A stretch of DNA of 64,000 nt. Source: Streptomyces naganishii JCM 4654. Lineage in GTDB: Bacteria > Actinomycetota > Actinomycetes > Streptomycetales > Streptomycetaceae. This document shows positions 1 through 8,220 of this stretch, piece after piece; the first letter of the stretch is position 1; each line of letters begins with the position of its first letter. A program made the position numbers and the translations under genes. The notes beneath the pieces were generated by a model. That model ran no database searches, was not told where the DNA came from, and saw only the letters and a program-made list of their open reading frames with translations. The DNA is taken from the NCBI RefSeq assembly GCF_014650575.1, contig NZ_BMVF01000012.1:1-64000 (forward strand). The letters run 5' to 3'.

Positions 1-90
1 CATCTCCTTGGGCGTGGCCTTCGTGGCCGGCAGGAACCGGGTACCGAGACCGGCCGCGGGGATGACAGCCTTGGTGAGTCGCTTGGCCAT
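1..90 (-). CDS. galU: UTP--glucose-1-phosphate uridylyltransferase, N-terminal fragment
   Basis: Only the first 30 codons lie in the window; the gene runs off the left edge. The N-terminus contains KAVIPAAGLGTRFLPATK, the nucleotide-binding signature of GalU, which makes UDP-glucose from UTP and glucose-1-phosphate in the cytoplasm. The ATG at 90 gives the usual family start (MAKRLTKAVIPAAG). No strong ribosome binding site sits right before it; an AGGAAGA is about 16 nt upstream. It lies downstream of and codirectional with the glycosyltransferase at 258-2570, so UDP-glucose supply for envelope glycopolymer synthesis is a reasonable inference. Family assignment is firm; everything past residue 30 is unseen. 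Confidence 0.93.
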   Translation of the reverse strand, partial: MAKRLTKAVIPAAGLGTRFLPATKATPKEM

Positions 91-239
91 GGTGTGCGTG
101 GATCTTCCTACGGGACGTCGTTGGGGACGGAGCGGCAGCGGACCGGCGCACCGGTCCGCTGCCGCTCGGACGAAGGACGGGGTCGGACGGAGGACGAGCC
201 CGGACGGAAGGCCGGCCCAGGCCGGCCCAGGCCCAGTCA

Positions 240-275
240 GGCCTGATCCAGACCTGGTCAGGCCTGGATCAGGCC
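240..275. repeat. Inverted repeat at the 3' end of the glycosyltransferase gene
   Basis: Perfect 12-bp arms (240-251 and 264-275) with the stop codon of the minus-strand gene in the loop. It could act as a terminator between this gene and galU but lacks a T tract; neighbouring bases 210-260 also carry short GGCC/CAGGCC repeats. Confidence 0.45.
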
Positions 276-2570
276 GCGCTCATTCTCGCTCTCGCCGGTG
301 CGCTGCCGCACGATGCGGGCCTTGAGCGCGGACGGGGCCGGCGCCGGGGTGCGCTCGTCCAGCGGCACCACCGCGGGGCTCGGCTCCTGTCCGAGGAACA
401 GCCGGCGCACCACGCGCTCGGCGGCGTGGCCGTCGTCGAACTGCACGAACCGCTCCCGGAAGGCGGCCCGCAGCTCGGCCGCGCGGCCGCTGTTCCAGGC
501 GCCGGAACGGAACACCTCGATGAGCTCGTCCTCGCTGGTCGCGGTCGCGCCCGGGGTCTCGCCCGGCTGCCCGGAGAGGATGTCGAAGTACACGCCGCGG
601 GCCCGGCTGTAGACCTCCCAGTCGTCCGCGTAGGTGACGATCGGGCGGTCCAGGCAGGCGTAGTCGAACATGATCGACGAGTAGTCCGTGATCAGCGCGT
701 CGGCGGCGAGGCACAGGTCCTCCACCACCGGGTAGCGCGACACGTCCTTGATCAGGCCGCGCTCCTGGAGCGCCTCCAGCTCGGGGTCGCCGCCGTAGAA
801 GTAGTGGGTGCGGACCAGGACGACGTAGTCCGGGCCGAGTTCACGGCAGAAGCGCTCCAGGTCGATCCGGGGCACGTAGCCCTTCTGGTAGTCGCGCACC
901 GTGGGGCAGTACAGGACGGCGGTCTTGCCCTCCTCGATGCCCAGCTCGCCGCGGATGCGCAGGACGTCCTCGGCGGTGGCCTTGAAGTAGACGTCGTTGC
1001 GCGGGTAGCCGTACTCGACCGCCTCGAAGGCGCAGGGGTAGACCCGCTCCCAGATCTCCGTGGAGTGCTGGTTGGAGGTGAGGCTCAGGTCCCACTTGTC
1101 GGCGCGCTCCAGCATCTTGCCGAAACTCATGTTTTTCGCGGCCGCGGGGAACCTCTGCTGGTCGATTCCCATCTGCTTGAGTGGAGTGCCGTGGTGGGTC
1201 TGGAGGTGCACCTGCTCCGGGCGCTTCACGAAGTCGTTCGGGAAGTTGACGTTGTTGACGAGGTACTTGGCGCGGGCCATGACCTCCCAGTAGCGAGGGG
1301 AGTTCGCCACGACGTAGTCCACACCCGCGGGGACGGTGTCCACCGCGTCGCGCTTGACGACCCACACGCCGTGCACGTTCGGCGCGAGTTCCTTCGCCTT
1401 GTGGTAGATGGCCGCGGGGTTGCAGGCCACGCCGCGGTTCCAGTAGGCGGCGTAGACCGCGAGGTTCTCGTCGACCGGGCGGCGCAGGTGCAGCCGGTAG
1501 AGCCGGTTGTAGGCCGTCTTGCCGAGCTTGGTCTTGGCCTTCCTGGCCCGCTGGATCACATCGCGGCGGGTGCTGGTGGCGTACGTCACCGCCGCGTAGG
1601 CGGTGTAGGAGCCGCGGTCGAGGAGCTGGAAGCGGATGCCCTGGGAGCCCTCGGGGACGACGAAGTTGCGCGGCTTGAGCCGCTTGTACTGCGCGGCCGA
1701 CAGCTTGAAGAACTCGGCCCGGTCCTTGGGGACGATGCGGTCCTCGCGGGCCAGCGTGAACAGGAAGTGGCTGGCCATGCGCTCGAACAGCAGCGCGCGG
1801 ACCGGCTCGAGGTGGGGACGCTCGTCGAGGAAGTCGAACAGGCGTGCGTACTGCTGGAAGATGCCGAAGTGCTTGCGCCCGGGGGTGCGCATGGAGTTGC
1901 CCTGGCGGCGCTGGCGGTACTCGACGCAGACGTGGTCGGTGGCGGCGATGCGCTCGGCGGTCAGCATGGTCTTGTAGACCATGAGGGCATCCTCGTAGAT
2001 GCCGTCGGTGAAGGTGAAGTTGTGCTCGTCGACGTAGAACGCGCGGCGGTAGGCGCGGTTCCACACCACGGCGAACATGTTGAGGTACTCGGGGCGCTCC
2101 AGCGCCGTGAAGACGTCCGTGCCGGCCGCGGCGAGCATCTCGCCGGCCGCGCTCGCCTGGACGCGGTTGTTCCAGTACGTGCGGACGTGGTTGAGGAGCA
2201 GGATGTCCGGGTCGCCCGTGGCCTGGAGGCGGTCGGCGATCGCCTGGAGCGCGCCCTCGGCGAGGGTGTCGTCGCTGTCCAGGAAGAGGATGTACTCACC
2301 GCGGGACTTCAGCGCGCCGGCGTCGCGCGCCTTGCCTATGCCCTGGTTCTCCTCCAAGTGCAGGGGTATGACGCGGCTGTCCTGGGCGGCGTACTCGTCG
2401 AGGATGCGGCCGCAGGCGTCGGGCGAGCAGTCGTCGACGGCCACGATCTCGAAGTCGCCGTACGACTGGGACAGGATGGAATCCAAGCACGCGCGCAGAT
2501 AACCCTGGACTTTGAATACGGGGACCACAACGCTGATTTTCGGCGAAGCGCTTCCATTCGCGACGGGCAT
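258..2570 (-). CDS. Bifunctional glycosyltransferase (GT2) / CDP-glycerol:glycerophosphate glycerophosphotransferase
   Basis: A 770-aa protein with two catalytic modules. Residues 12-230 form a GT2 (GT-A fold) domain with ISVVVPVFK, the DD pair at 46-47 and the metal-binding DSDD at 98-101. Residues about 380-735 match the TagB/TagF glycerophosphotransferase family, with HGTPLKQMG near residue 460 and DYSSIMFDY near 629. It should act at the cytoplasmic membrane face, adding sugar and polyol-phosphate units to a teichoic-acid-like polymer. ATG at 2570 is preceded by CAGGAG at good spacing; the frame stays open upstream but codes nothing recognisable. The GT2-GPT architecture is typical of actinobacterial spore or cell-wall glycopolymer loci. 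Exact sugar and acceptor cannot be read from sequence. Confidence 0.9.
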   Translation of the reverse strand: MPVANGSASPKISVVVPVFKVQGYLRACLDSILSQSYGDFEIVAVDDCSPDACGRILDEYAAQDSRVIPLHLEENQGIGKARDAGALKSRGEYILFLDSDDTLAEGALQAIADRLQATGDPDILLLNHVRTYWNNRVQASAAGEMLAAAGTDVFTALERPEYLNMFAVVWNRAYRRAFYVDEHNFTFTDGIYEDALMVYKTMLTAERIAATDHVCVEYRQRRQGNSMRTPGRKHFGIFQQYARLFDFLDERPHLEPVRALLFERMASHFLFTLAREDRIVPKDRAEFFKLSAAQYKRLKPRNFVVPEGSQGIRFQLLDRGSYTAYAAVTYATSTRRDVIQRARKAKTKLGKTAYNRLYRLHLRRPVDENLAVYAAYWNRGVACNPAAIYHKAKELAPNVHGVWVVKRDAVDTVPAGVDYVVANSPRYWEVMARAKYLVNNVNFPNDFVKRPEQVHLQTHHGTPLKQMGIDQQRFPAAAKNMSFGKMLERADKWDLSLTSNQHSTEIWERVYPCAFEAVEYGYPRNDVYFKATAEDVLRIRGELGIEEGKTAVLYCPTVRDYQKGYVPRIDLERFCRELGPDYVVLVRTHYFYGGDPELEALQERGLIKDVSRYPVVEDLCLAADALITDYSSIMFDYACLDRPIVTYADDWEVYSRARGVYFDILSGQPGETPGATATSEDELIEVFRSGAWNSGRAAELRAAFRERFVQFDDGHAAERVVRRLFLGQEPSPAVVPLDERTPAPAPSALKARIVRQRTGESENERGLIQA

Positions 2571-3192
2571 GCTTGGGGCTCCTGGACTGGGTGGCAAGAC
2601 TCGACCGCGTCCCGCGGCGGCGGGCCGGAGCGGGACGCGAGAGGCACAAGGAGTGCAGGTTAACGTTTGGGTAAGCGTAGCGCACGTGTTCGTGCCGTAA
2701 CCGGGTCGAGTCGTTGCCCACTGCACCGACTTGCCCGGCTGCTCTCCGTAAACGGTGCTGGGCAGACGCCCCTTCGGGAACTCGGCCGGTGATCCGTGAT
2801 CCGGCGGCGAGGCTGCTTCGTCCGATTCTGACGTTCTTGCCCGGTTCTTAACCGTGACGCAGGTGTTGCAGTCGGCCGGGCGGTCCGCCGCTCCCCGGAC
2901 GCCCGTGGCGGCTGCTCCGGCGCGTGGGTCCGCCGGCTGCCGGGCGGCCCCGCGGCGGCGGCCGCCGGGAATGCTCAAGTTCGCGAACGGGTAATCCGCC
3001 GGTAAATCGCCGAAACAAATGCGTGGCATGATCACGCTTCATTTCCGCCGCGAATGCATTCCGGAATTCCTCTCGCCCCGCGTCCGGCTCCGGCAGGCCG
3101 TCCCGCCGGTCGGACGGGCGGGCGTGCGGTGAACGTCTTCGCGTAGATTCGTCGCCGGGCAGCGAACCTACGCAGAGGGGACGGACAGCAAG
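2571..3192. other. Divergent intergenic region between glycosyltransferase and proB
   Basis: A 620-base stretch without a convincing gene. It is locally less G+C-rich (around 2640-2700 and 2970-3060), as expected for promoters firing both ways. Visible structure: a perfect 10-bp palindrome GTTCGCGAAC at 2979-2988 and the hairpin at 3141-3173 in front of proB. On the minus strand TACGCT/TACCCA-type -10 candidates lie about 100 nt upstream of the glycosyltransferase start. No operator family could be named. Confidence 0.5.
3141..3173 (+). promoter_or_regulatory. Hairpin in the proB leader
   Basis: Arms GCGTAG/CTACGC plus TTCG/CGAA, separated by single mismatched bases, enclose an 11-nt loop and end immediately before AGAGGGG, the only ribosome-binding-site-like run upstream of proB. 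The arm position could affect translation initiation; this is inference. A -10-like TAGATT is embedded at 3144-3149. Confidence 0.4.
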
Positions 3193-4374
3193 GTGGCAGG
3201 GGCAAGGCAGGCCGTGCGCGAGGCCCGCAGGATCGTCGTCAAGGTGGGTTCCTCCTCGCTGACCACCGCGGCGGGCGGCCTGGACGCCGACCGCGTGGAC
3301 GCGCTCGTGGACGTACTGGCCAAGAGCCGGGAGGCGGGGGCGGCCCGCAGTGCCTCCGCCGAGGGCAGTGGCGGGAGACGGGCGGGCGGGGGAGAGCGCG
3401 AGGTCGTGCTCGTCTCCTCCGGCGCCATCGCCGCCGGGCTGGCCCCGCTCGGCCTGCGCCGCCGCCCCAAGGACCTGGCCCGCCAGCAGGCCGCCGCGAG
3501 CGTCGGCCAGGGACTGCTCGTGGCCCGCTACACCGCCTCCTTCGCCCGCTACGGCGTCCGCGTCGGCCAGATCCTGCTGACCGGGGACGACACCAGCCGC
3601 CGCGCCCACCACCGCAACGCCTCCCGCACCCTCGACAAACTGCTCGCGATGGGCGCCCTCCCCATCGTCAACGAGAACGACACCGTCGCCACCGACGAGA
3701 TCCGCTTCGGCGACAACGACCGCCTCGCCGCCCTCGTCGCCCACCTCGTCCGCGCCGACCTGCTGGTGCTCCTGTCCGACGTGGACGGCGTCTACGACGG
3801 CGACCCGAGCCGGCCCGGCACCTCCCGGATAGCTGAGGTCCGCGGCCCCGGGGACCTGGCGCACGTCGACATCGGCAGCGCGGGCAAGGCCGGCGTCGGC
3901 ACCGGCGGCATGGTCACCAAGGTGGAGGCGGCCCGGATCGCGGCCGCCGCCGGCATCCCCGTCGTCCTCACCAGCGCGGTGCACGCGGCCGACGCGCTGT
4001 CCGGCGCCGACACCGGCACCTACTTCCACCCCACCGGCAAGCGCTCCGCCGACCGGCTGCTGTGGCTCCAGCACGCCTCCGCGCCGCAGGGCTCGCTCAC
4101 CCTCGACGACGGGGCCGTGCGCGCGGTCGTCGACCGCCGCAAGTCGCTGCTGCCGGCCGGGATCGCGGCCGTCGAGGGCGAGTTCACCGCGGGCGACCCG
4201 GTCGAACTGCGCGACGTGACCGGCCGCGCCGTGGCGCGCGGGCTCGTCAACTTCGACGCCAAGGAGATCCCCCGGCTGATCGGCCGCTCCACCCGCGAGC
4301 TCGCCCGCGAACTGGGACCGGCGTACGAACGCGAGGTCGTACACAGGGACGACCTGGTGATCCTGGAGCCGTAA
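3193..4374 (+). CDS. proB: Glutamate 5-kinase
   Basis: First enzyme of proline synthesis: phosphorylates L-glutamate with ATP to gamma-glutamyl phosphate. The amino-acid-kinase fold shows RRIVVKVGSSSLT at the N-terminus, VLVSSGAIAAG, and NENDTVATDEIRFGDNDRLAA; a C-terminal PUA domain follows (about residues 290-380, with the typical LVNFDAKEIPRLIGRSTRE). At 393 aa it is roughly 25 residues longer than most ProB. The excess is an Ala/Gly/Ser/Arg-rich insert near residues 45-66, before the conserved VLVSSGA strand. GTG at 3193 is the first start giving a family-like N-terminus. proA follows after one small gene, so proline synthesis is nearly contiguous. High confidence. Confidence 0.97.
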   Translation: MAGARQAVREARRIVVKVGSSSLTTAAGGLDADRVDALVDVLAKSREAGAARSASAEGSGGRRAGGGEREVVLVSSGAIAAGLAPLGLRRRPKDLARQQAAASVGQGLLVARYTASFARYGVRVGQILLTGDDTSRRAHHRNASRTLDKLLAMGALPIVNENDTVATDEIRFGDNDRLAALVAHLVRADLLVLLSDVDGVYDGDPSRPGTSRIAEVRGPGDLAHVDIGSAGKAGVGTGGMVTKVEAARIAAAAGIPVVLTSAVHAADALSGADTGTYFHPTGKRSADRLLWLQHASAPQGSLTLDDGAVRAVVDRRKSLLPAGIAAVEGEFTAGDPVELRDVTGRAVARGLVNFDAKEIPRLIGRSTRELARELGPAYEREVVHRDDLVILEP

Positions 4375-4507
4375 TGGGCCGAAACGTCCGTCCGCCCGTG
4401 CCGTGAAGGTGGGGGACGTTCCGCAAAACCGCCCCACGGAGCCGTGCGGCCTGCTCCACTTTGACTCAGGGACATGGGCGCGCGACCACTGGGAGAAGGA
4501 GGCCGTC

Positions 4508-4936
4508 GTGAGACGAGTACGCCCCGGGGCGGCGGCGTCCCGCGGTGGCCTGACGAGTGTCGCGGCCGGAGACGGCTACGAGGAGCCGAAGGACCTGCCC
4601 CGGCTCTGGCACATCACGCTGAGCGTCTCCGGGGCGCGGGCCCCGCTGGGCGAGGTGCGGCGCGGCCTCGAACAGCTCGCCCACGACCACCCCTTCCTGC
4701 TGACCAGCCGCTACGCCGACGACCACGCGGAGATCCGGTACTGGGAGGAGGCCCGCGACCTGCACGACGCGGCCGCCGTCGCGCTGCGGCTGTGGGGCGA
4801 GCACCGGCAGAGCGCCAAGCTGCCGCCGTGGGAGATCGTCGGCCTGGAGGTCATCGACCGCGCGACCTACCACCAGCGCCTCGCCGAGGGCTACGGCCCG
4901 CCGCCCGCCACACCGGTCGGTGTCCACCCCTTCTGA
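4508..4936 (+). CDS. Small conserved protein between proB and proA
   Basis: A 142-aa cytoplasmic protein of unknown function. GTG at 4508 is chosen because AAGGAGG lies 5 nt upstream (4496-4502); an in-frame ATG at 4403 has no such site. The first 20 residues are basic and low-complexity. The rest (LPRLWHITLSVSG, LEQLAHDHPFLLTSRYADDHAEIRYWEEARDL, PPWEIVGLEVIDRATYHQRL) reads like a compact alpha/beta domain with no signal peptide or membrane segment. I recall the same small gene between proB and proA in other Streptomyces, which supports it being real. Nothing in it points to catalysis; a link with proline synthesis is suggested only by position. Confidence 0.8.
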   Translation: MRRVRPGAAASRGGLTSVAAGDGYEEPKDLPRLWHITLSVSGARAPLGEVRRGLEQLAHDHPFLLTSRYADDHAEIRYWEEARDLHDAAAVALRLWGEHRQSAKLPPWEIVGLEVIDRATYHQRLAEGYGPPPATPVGVHPF

Positions 4937-5013
4937 CCGCGTCCGCCCCTTCTGTGCGACTTCGTCCCGTCTCGCGGTGTGGAACACGCCCCGGACGGGC
5001 CCGTACGGCGCAC

Positions 5014-5019
5014 TACCCT
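5014..5019 (+). promoter_or_regulatory. -10 element of a predicted leaderless proA promoter
   Basis: TACCCT ends 6 nt before the proA ATG, placing the likely transcription start at the A of the start codon. No Shine-Dalgarno is present in the C-rich gap. No clear -35 was seen. Confidence 0.6.
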
Positions 5020-5025
5020 TCCCCC

Positions 5026-6312
5026 ATGACCACGCTCTCGCCGTACGACTCGATGTCCCCGGTCGCCCGGGCCGCCTACCGCGCCAAGGCCGCCGCCGCC
5101 GACCTCGCGCCGCTGCCGCGCGTCGAGAAGGACGACGCGCTGCTGGCCGTCGCGGACGCCCTCGAGGTGCGCACCGGCGAGATCGTCGAGGCCAACGCCA
5201 AGGACGTCGCCAAGGCCCGCGAGGCCGGCACCAGCGAGGCCATCGTCGACCGGCTCACGCTCACCCCGGAGCGGGTCCGCGCGATCGCCTCCGACGTGCG
5301 CGACGTGGTGGCGCTGCCCGACCCGGTCGGCGAGGTGGTGCGCGGCAGCACGCTGCCCAACGGCCTCGACCTGCGCCAGGTCCGCGTCCCCCTCGGCGTG
5401 GTCGGGATCATCTACGAGGCCCGCCCCAACGTCACCGTGGACGCCGCCGCCCTCTGCCTGAAGTCGGGCAACGCGGTCCTGCTGCGCGGCTCGGCCTCCG
5501 CCTACGAGTCCAACACCGCCCTGGTCCGCGTCATCCGCGACGCGGTCGGCGGGGCCGGGCTGCCCGCCGACGCCGTCCAGCTGGTGCCCGGCGAGAGCCG
5601 CGACAGCGTGCGCGAGCTGATGCGCGCCCGCGGCCTGGTCGACGTGCTGATCCCGCGCGGCGGCGCCTCCCTCATCCGCACCGTGGTCAACGAGTCGACC
5701 GTCCCGGTCATCGAGACCGGCACCGGCAACTGCCACGTCTACGTCGACGCCGAGGCCGACCTCGACATGGCCGTCGCCATCCTGGTCAACTCCAAGGCGC
5801 AGCGGCCCAGCGTGTGCAACGCCGCCGAGACGCTCCTGGTCCACCAGGACATCGCCGCCGACTTCCTGCCGCGCGCCCTGGACGCGCTCGCCGAGGCCGG
5901 GGTGACCGTGCACGCCGACGAGCGGGTCATGGCCTTCGCCAAGGGCTCCAAGGCCACCGTCGTCGAGGCCACCCCGGAGGACTGGGACACCGAGTACCTC
6001 TCCTACGACATCGCCGCGGCCGTCGTCGACTCCCTGGACAAGGCCGTCGCGCACATCCGGCTGTGGAGCTCGGGCCACACCGAGGCGATCGTCACCACCT
6101 CGCAGCAGGCCGCCCGCCGTTTCACCCAGCTGGTCGACTCCACCACGGTGGCCGTCAACGCCTCCACCCGCTTCACGGACGGCGGCCAGTTCGGCTTCGG
6201 CGCGGAGATCGGCATCTCCACGCAGAAGCTGCACGCCCGCGGACCCATGGGCCTGCCCGAGCTGACCAGCACCAAGTACATCCTCACCGGCGACGGCCAC
6301 ATCCGCCGCTGA
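5026..6312 (+). CDS. proA: Gamma-glutamyl phosphate reductase
   Basis: Second enzyme of proline synthesis: NADPH-dependent reduction of gamma-glutamyl phosphate to glutamate-5-semialdehyde. The 428-aa protein has normal family length and shows LGVVGIIYEARPNVTVDAAALCLKSGN split over residues ~125-152, the NAETLLVH segment after the catalytic cysteine (QRPSVCNAAE), and the C-terminal VAVNASTRFTDGGQFGFGAEIGIST signature spread over the last 50 residues. The ATG at 5026 has no ribosome binding site but a -10 hexamer 6 nt upstream, so the mRNA is probably leaderless. It is therefore likely to have its own promoter in addition to any readthrough from proB. Confidence 0.97.
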   Translation: MTTLSPYDSMSPVARAAYRAKAAAADLAPLPRVEKDDALLAVADALEVRTGEIVEANAKDVAKAREAGTSEAIVDRLTLTPERVRAIASDVRDVVALPDPVGEVVRGSTLPNGLDLRQVRVPLGVVGIIYEARPNVTVDAAALCLKSGNAVLLRGSASAYESNTALVRVIRDAVGGAGLPADAVQLVPGESRDSVRELMRARGLVDVLIPRGGASLIRTVVNESTVPVIETGTGNCHVYVDAEADLDMAVAILVNSKAQRPSVCNAAETLLVHQDIAADFLPRALDALAEAGVTVHADERVMAFAKGSKATVVEATPEDWDTEYLSYDIAAAVVDSLDKAVAHIRLWSSGHTEAIVTTSQQAARRFTQLVDSTTVAVNASTRFTDGGQFGFGAEIGISTQKLHARGPMGLPELTSTKYILTGDGHIRR

Positions 6313-6404
6313 GCCGGCCGGGCACGGCGGGCAGGTGGCCGAAACGGCCGTCTCACCAGGCGGATGAATTTCCATACCGTCTGCCCAAATTGACCCCCCA
6401 GGTC

Positions 6405-6410
6405 TACTCT
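6405..6410 (+). promoter_or_regulatory. -10 element of a predicted leaderless promoter
   Basis: TACTCT followed by 6 nt and the GTG start of the next gene at 6417. The spacing decides the start: a transcript beginning at 6417 would begin with the start codon. Confidence 0.6.
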
Positions 6411-6416
6411 GGACCC

Positions 6417-6989
6417 GTGCCGGAGGACGTGGGGGGCACGCCGTTCCCTGACGGCTGGGAGCCCGACGACGACCACGACCGCGGGGTGTCGGACGAAGAG
6501 TTCGCCTCCGTGGTCTTCGACGAGGCCTTCGTACGGGCGGCCGTGATCCACGAGCCGACCGCCGTCGAGCGCCTCCTGGCCGCCGCGCAGGCCAGAGCCG
6601 AGGCCTCCGAGGCCGAGGCCCGCCGCGCCCGCACCAGAGGCGACCGCTACGACGAGGGGTACGGCCCCGACGGCCCGGGCTTCGGTCCCGGCGACGAGTA
6701 CGACGACCTGGACGACCCCGAGGTCCCCGACGGCCGCCACGGCGTCTTCGGCACCTTCGGCAAGCAGGTGCGCTGGCACCGGCCCGTGGCCTGGGTGCTC
6801 GCCCTCGTGATGGGCGTCGGCATGGTCGCGCTGGCCTTCGCGGCGGTCTACCGGGGCGGGTCCTCGGGCAGCCGCGACCAGGTGCCGCCGCCCGCCTCGA
6901 CCGGACTGGAGCAGGGCAGCGCCGCGGCCCCCTCCGCGTCCGCCGACTACTCCCACCCGCCGGTTCCGGCGGCCCCGCGCACGCCCTGA
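6417..6989 (+). CDS. Single-pass membrane protein, SCO2584-like
   Basis: A 190-aa protein with an acidic cytoplasmic N-terminus, a charged Ala/Glu/Arg-rich helix near residues 45-72 (likely coiled coil), a Gly/Asp/Tyr-rich linker, one membrane segment around residues 122-144 (VAWVLALVMGVGMVALAFAAVY) and a short Pro/Ala/Ser-rich outer tail. The segment SVVFDEAFVRAAVIHE near residues 31-46 recurs in the next protein (7125-8195). By position this matches S. coelicolor SCO2584, which I recall being reported as an MreB-interacting part of the spore-wall synthesising complex; that link is from memory and synteny. No enzymatic motif is visible. GTG at 6417 is favoured by the -10 spacing. Confidence 0.8.
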   Translation: MPEDVGGTPFPDGWEPDDDHDRGVSDEEFASVVFDEAFVRAAVIHEPTAVERLLAAAQARAEASEAEARRARTRGDRYDEGYGPDGPGFGPGDEYDDLDDPEVPDGRHGVFGTFGKQVRWHRPVAWVLALVMGVGMVALAFAAVYRGGSSGSRDQVPPPASTGLEQGSAAAPSASADYSHPPVPAAPRTP

Positions 6990-7112
6990 CGGACGGCGGC
7001 CGGGCGGGCGCGCGGGGAGCGGCCGGGCGGGCCTCGGAAGGGGTGGCCGAACTGGTGAGAACCTGTCAGAAGTTGGCGTACGGCCGGGCGTTTACCGGCG
7101 CTTCGCGAGACC

Positions 7113-7118
7113 TACCCT
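7113..7118 (+). promoter_or_regulatory. -10 element of a predicted leaderless promoter
   Basis: TACCCT, 6 nt, then ATG at 7125: the same geometry as at 5014 and 6405. A weak -35-like TTTACC lies at 7091-7096 (16-nt spacer). Confidence 0.6.
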
Positions 7119-7124
7119 GAAGAT

Positions 7125-8195
7125 ATGGGAGGGCCTGGAGACCCACCTGAAGGGACCCCCGAGGGCGTTCCCGGAGGTGCGGAGGACGAATACCGATCCG
7201 TCGTCTTCGACGAGTCGTTCGTCCGCGCTGCCCGGCTCCAGGAGTACTCCGCGCACGAGCGGATGACCGACCACACCCCCGCCGTGCGGCGCAGACCGCC
7301 GCTGCACCGGGGCCTGTCCCGGCAGGCGCTCATCCTCGTGATGCTGATCGCCCTCGCCTTCGGCACCGCCGTCTACATGGGCGTACGCAACCCCTACCGG
7401 GCCCCCGAGGCCCAGCCGCCCGTCGAACCGCTCAGGGCGACCGTCGTCCCCCTCGTCCCCACGGGCAAGGTCCCCGGAGCCGCCGGCACCGCGTACCTCT
7501 ACGCGCACAGCCCCGCCGCCCACTACGACGTCGGCGCCGAGGGGATACCACTGCCCGCCGTCCGGCGCACCGCGCACTTCTCCGAGAGCGAGGTCGTCGC
7601 CGCGCTGACCGCCGCCAAGGACTACATCGTCGCCTCCTCGCTCTACCCGGAGGTGCTCACCGGCGGCCAGGTGAACCCCGTGCGCGCGCTGGTGGACGCC
7701 GGTCAGCTCGACCAGTTCGACCAGAGCATCGGGCACCCCGCCGCCGACGGCCGGCACACGCCCACCGGGTGGCTGGTGCGCTTCGACGCGGCCCGCGCCC
7801 AGTTGGCCGACCGCGCGATCCGGGTGCGGGGCAGCCTCCAGGCCGCCGAGACCGACCCCGCGACCCTCGAGGTCAGCGCGGACCACACCTTCGTCTACGC
7901 CCTCAAACCGGCCGGCTCCGCCGCCGGGGCCCGCGCCTCGCTGTTCACCGTCCGCCGCGAACTGCGGTTCCGCTTCAGCCAGGACGACCTGCGGCTGCAC
8001 CAGGTCCAGCTCGCCGCCTCCTACGCCGAGGCCGGCCCCCTGTCCTGTGCCGACGACTCCGCGAGCCGCTTCCGCCCCCTCCTGGCCGGCCAGACCGCCC
8101 GCGCGGGCGGCCCCCCGGCCACCGACCCCTACGCCACCGGCAGCGCGACGGCCCTGTGCGGCACCCTGGCCGCCGGCGCCCAGCCGAGCGTCTGA
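7125..8195 (+). CDS. Single-pass membrane protein with large extracytoplasmic domain, SCO2583-like
   Basis: A 356-aa protein of unknown function. A short cytoplasmic N-terminus carries YRSVVFDESFVRAARLQE (residues ~24-41), nearly the same segment as in the preceding protein. A basic stretch and one membrane helix follow (about residues 66-87, ALILVMLIALAFGTAVYMGV), then about 265 residues outside. The outer part has mixed alpha/beta character, with HFSESEVVAALTAAKDYIV, a GWLVRFDAARA strand, EVSADHTFVYAL and two late cysteines that could pair. No catalytic signature is recognised. Start ATG is set by the -10 spacing. Adjacency and the shared motif imply that the two proteins bind a common partner. 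Confidence 0.82.
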   Translation: MGGPGDPPEGTPEGVPGGAEDEYRSVVFDESFVRAARLQEYSAHERMTDHTPAVRRRPPLHRGLSRQALILVMLIALAFGTAVYMGVRNPYRAPEAQPPVEPLRATVVPLVPTGKVPGAAGTAYLYAHSPAAHYDVGAEGIPLPAVRRTAHFSESEVVAALTAAKDYIVASSLYPEVLTGGQVNPVRALVDAGQLDQFDQSIGHPAADGRHTPTGWLVRFDAARAQLADRAIRVRGSLQAAETDPATLEVSADHTFVYALKPAGSAAGARASLFTVRRELRFRFSQDDLRLHQVQLAASYAEAGPLSCADDSASRFRPLLAGQTARAGGPPATDPYATGSATALCGTLAAGAQPSV

Positions 8196-8220
8196 GCCCG
8201 GGTCGGGGCCCCGCTCGCGC

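Noticed and set aside
426..2663. A 745-codon plus-strand frame over the glycosyltransferase
   Set aside because: Low-complexity Val/Leu/Gly/Arg sequence opposite a clear two-domain enzyme with its own ribosome binding site.
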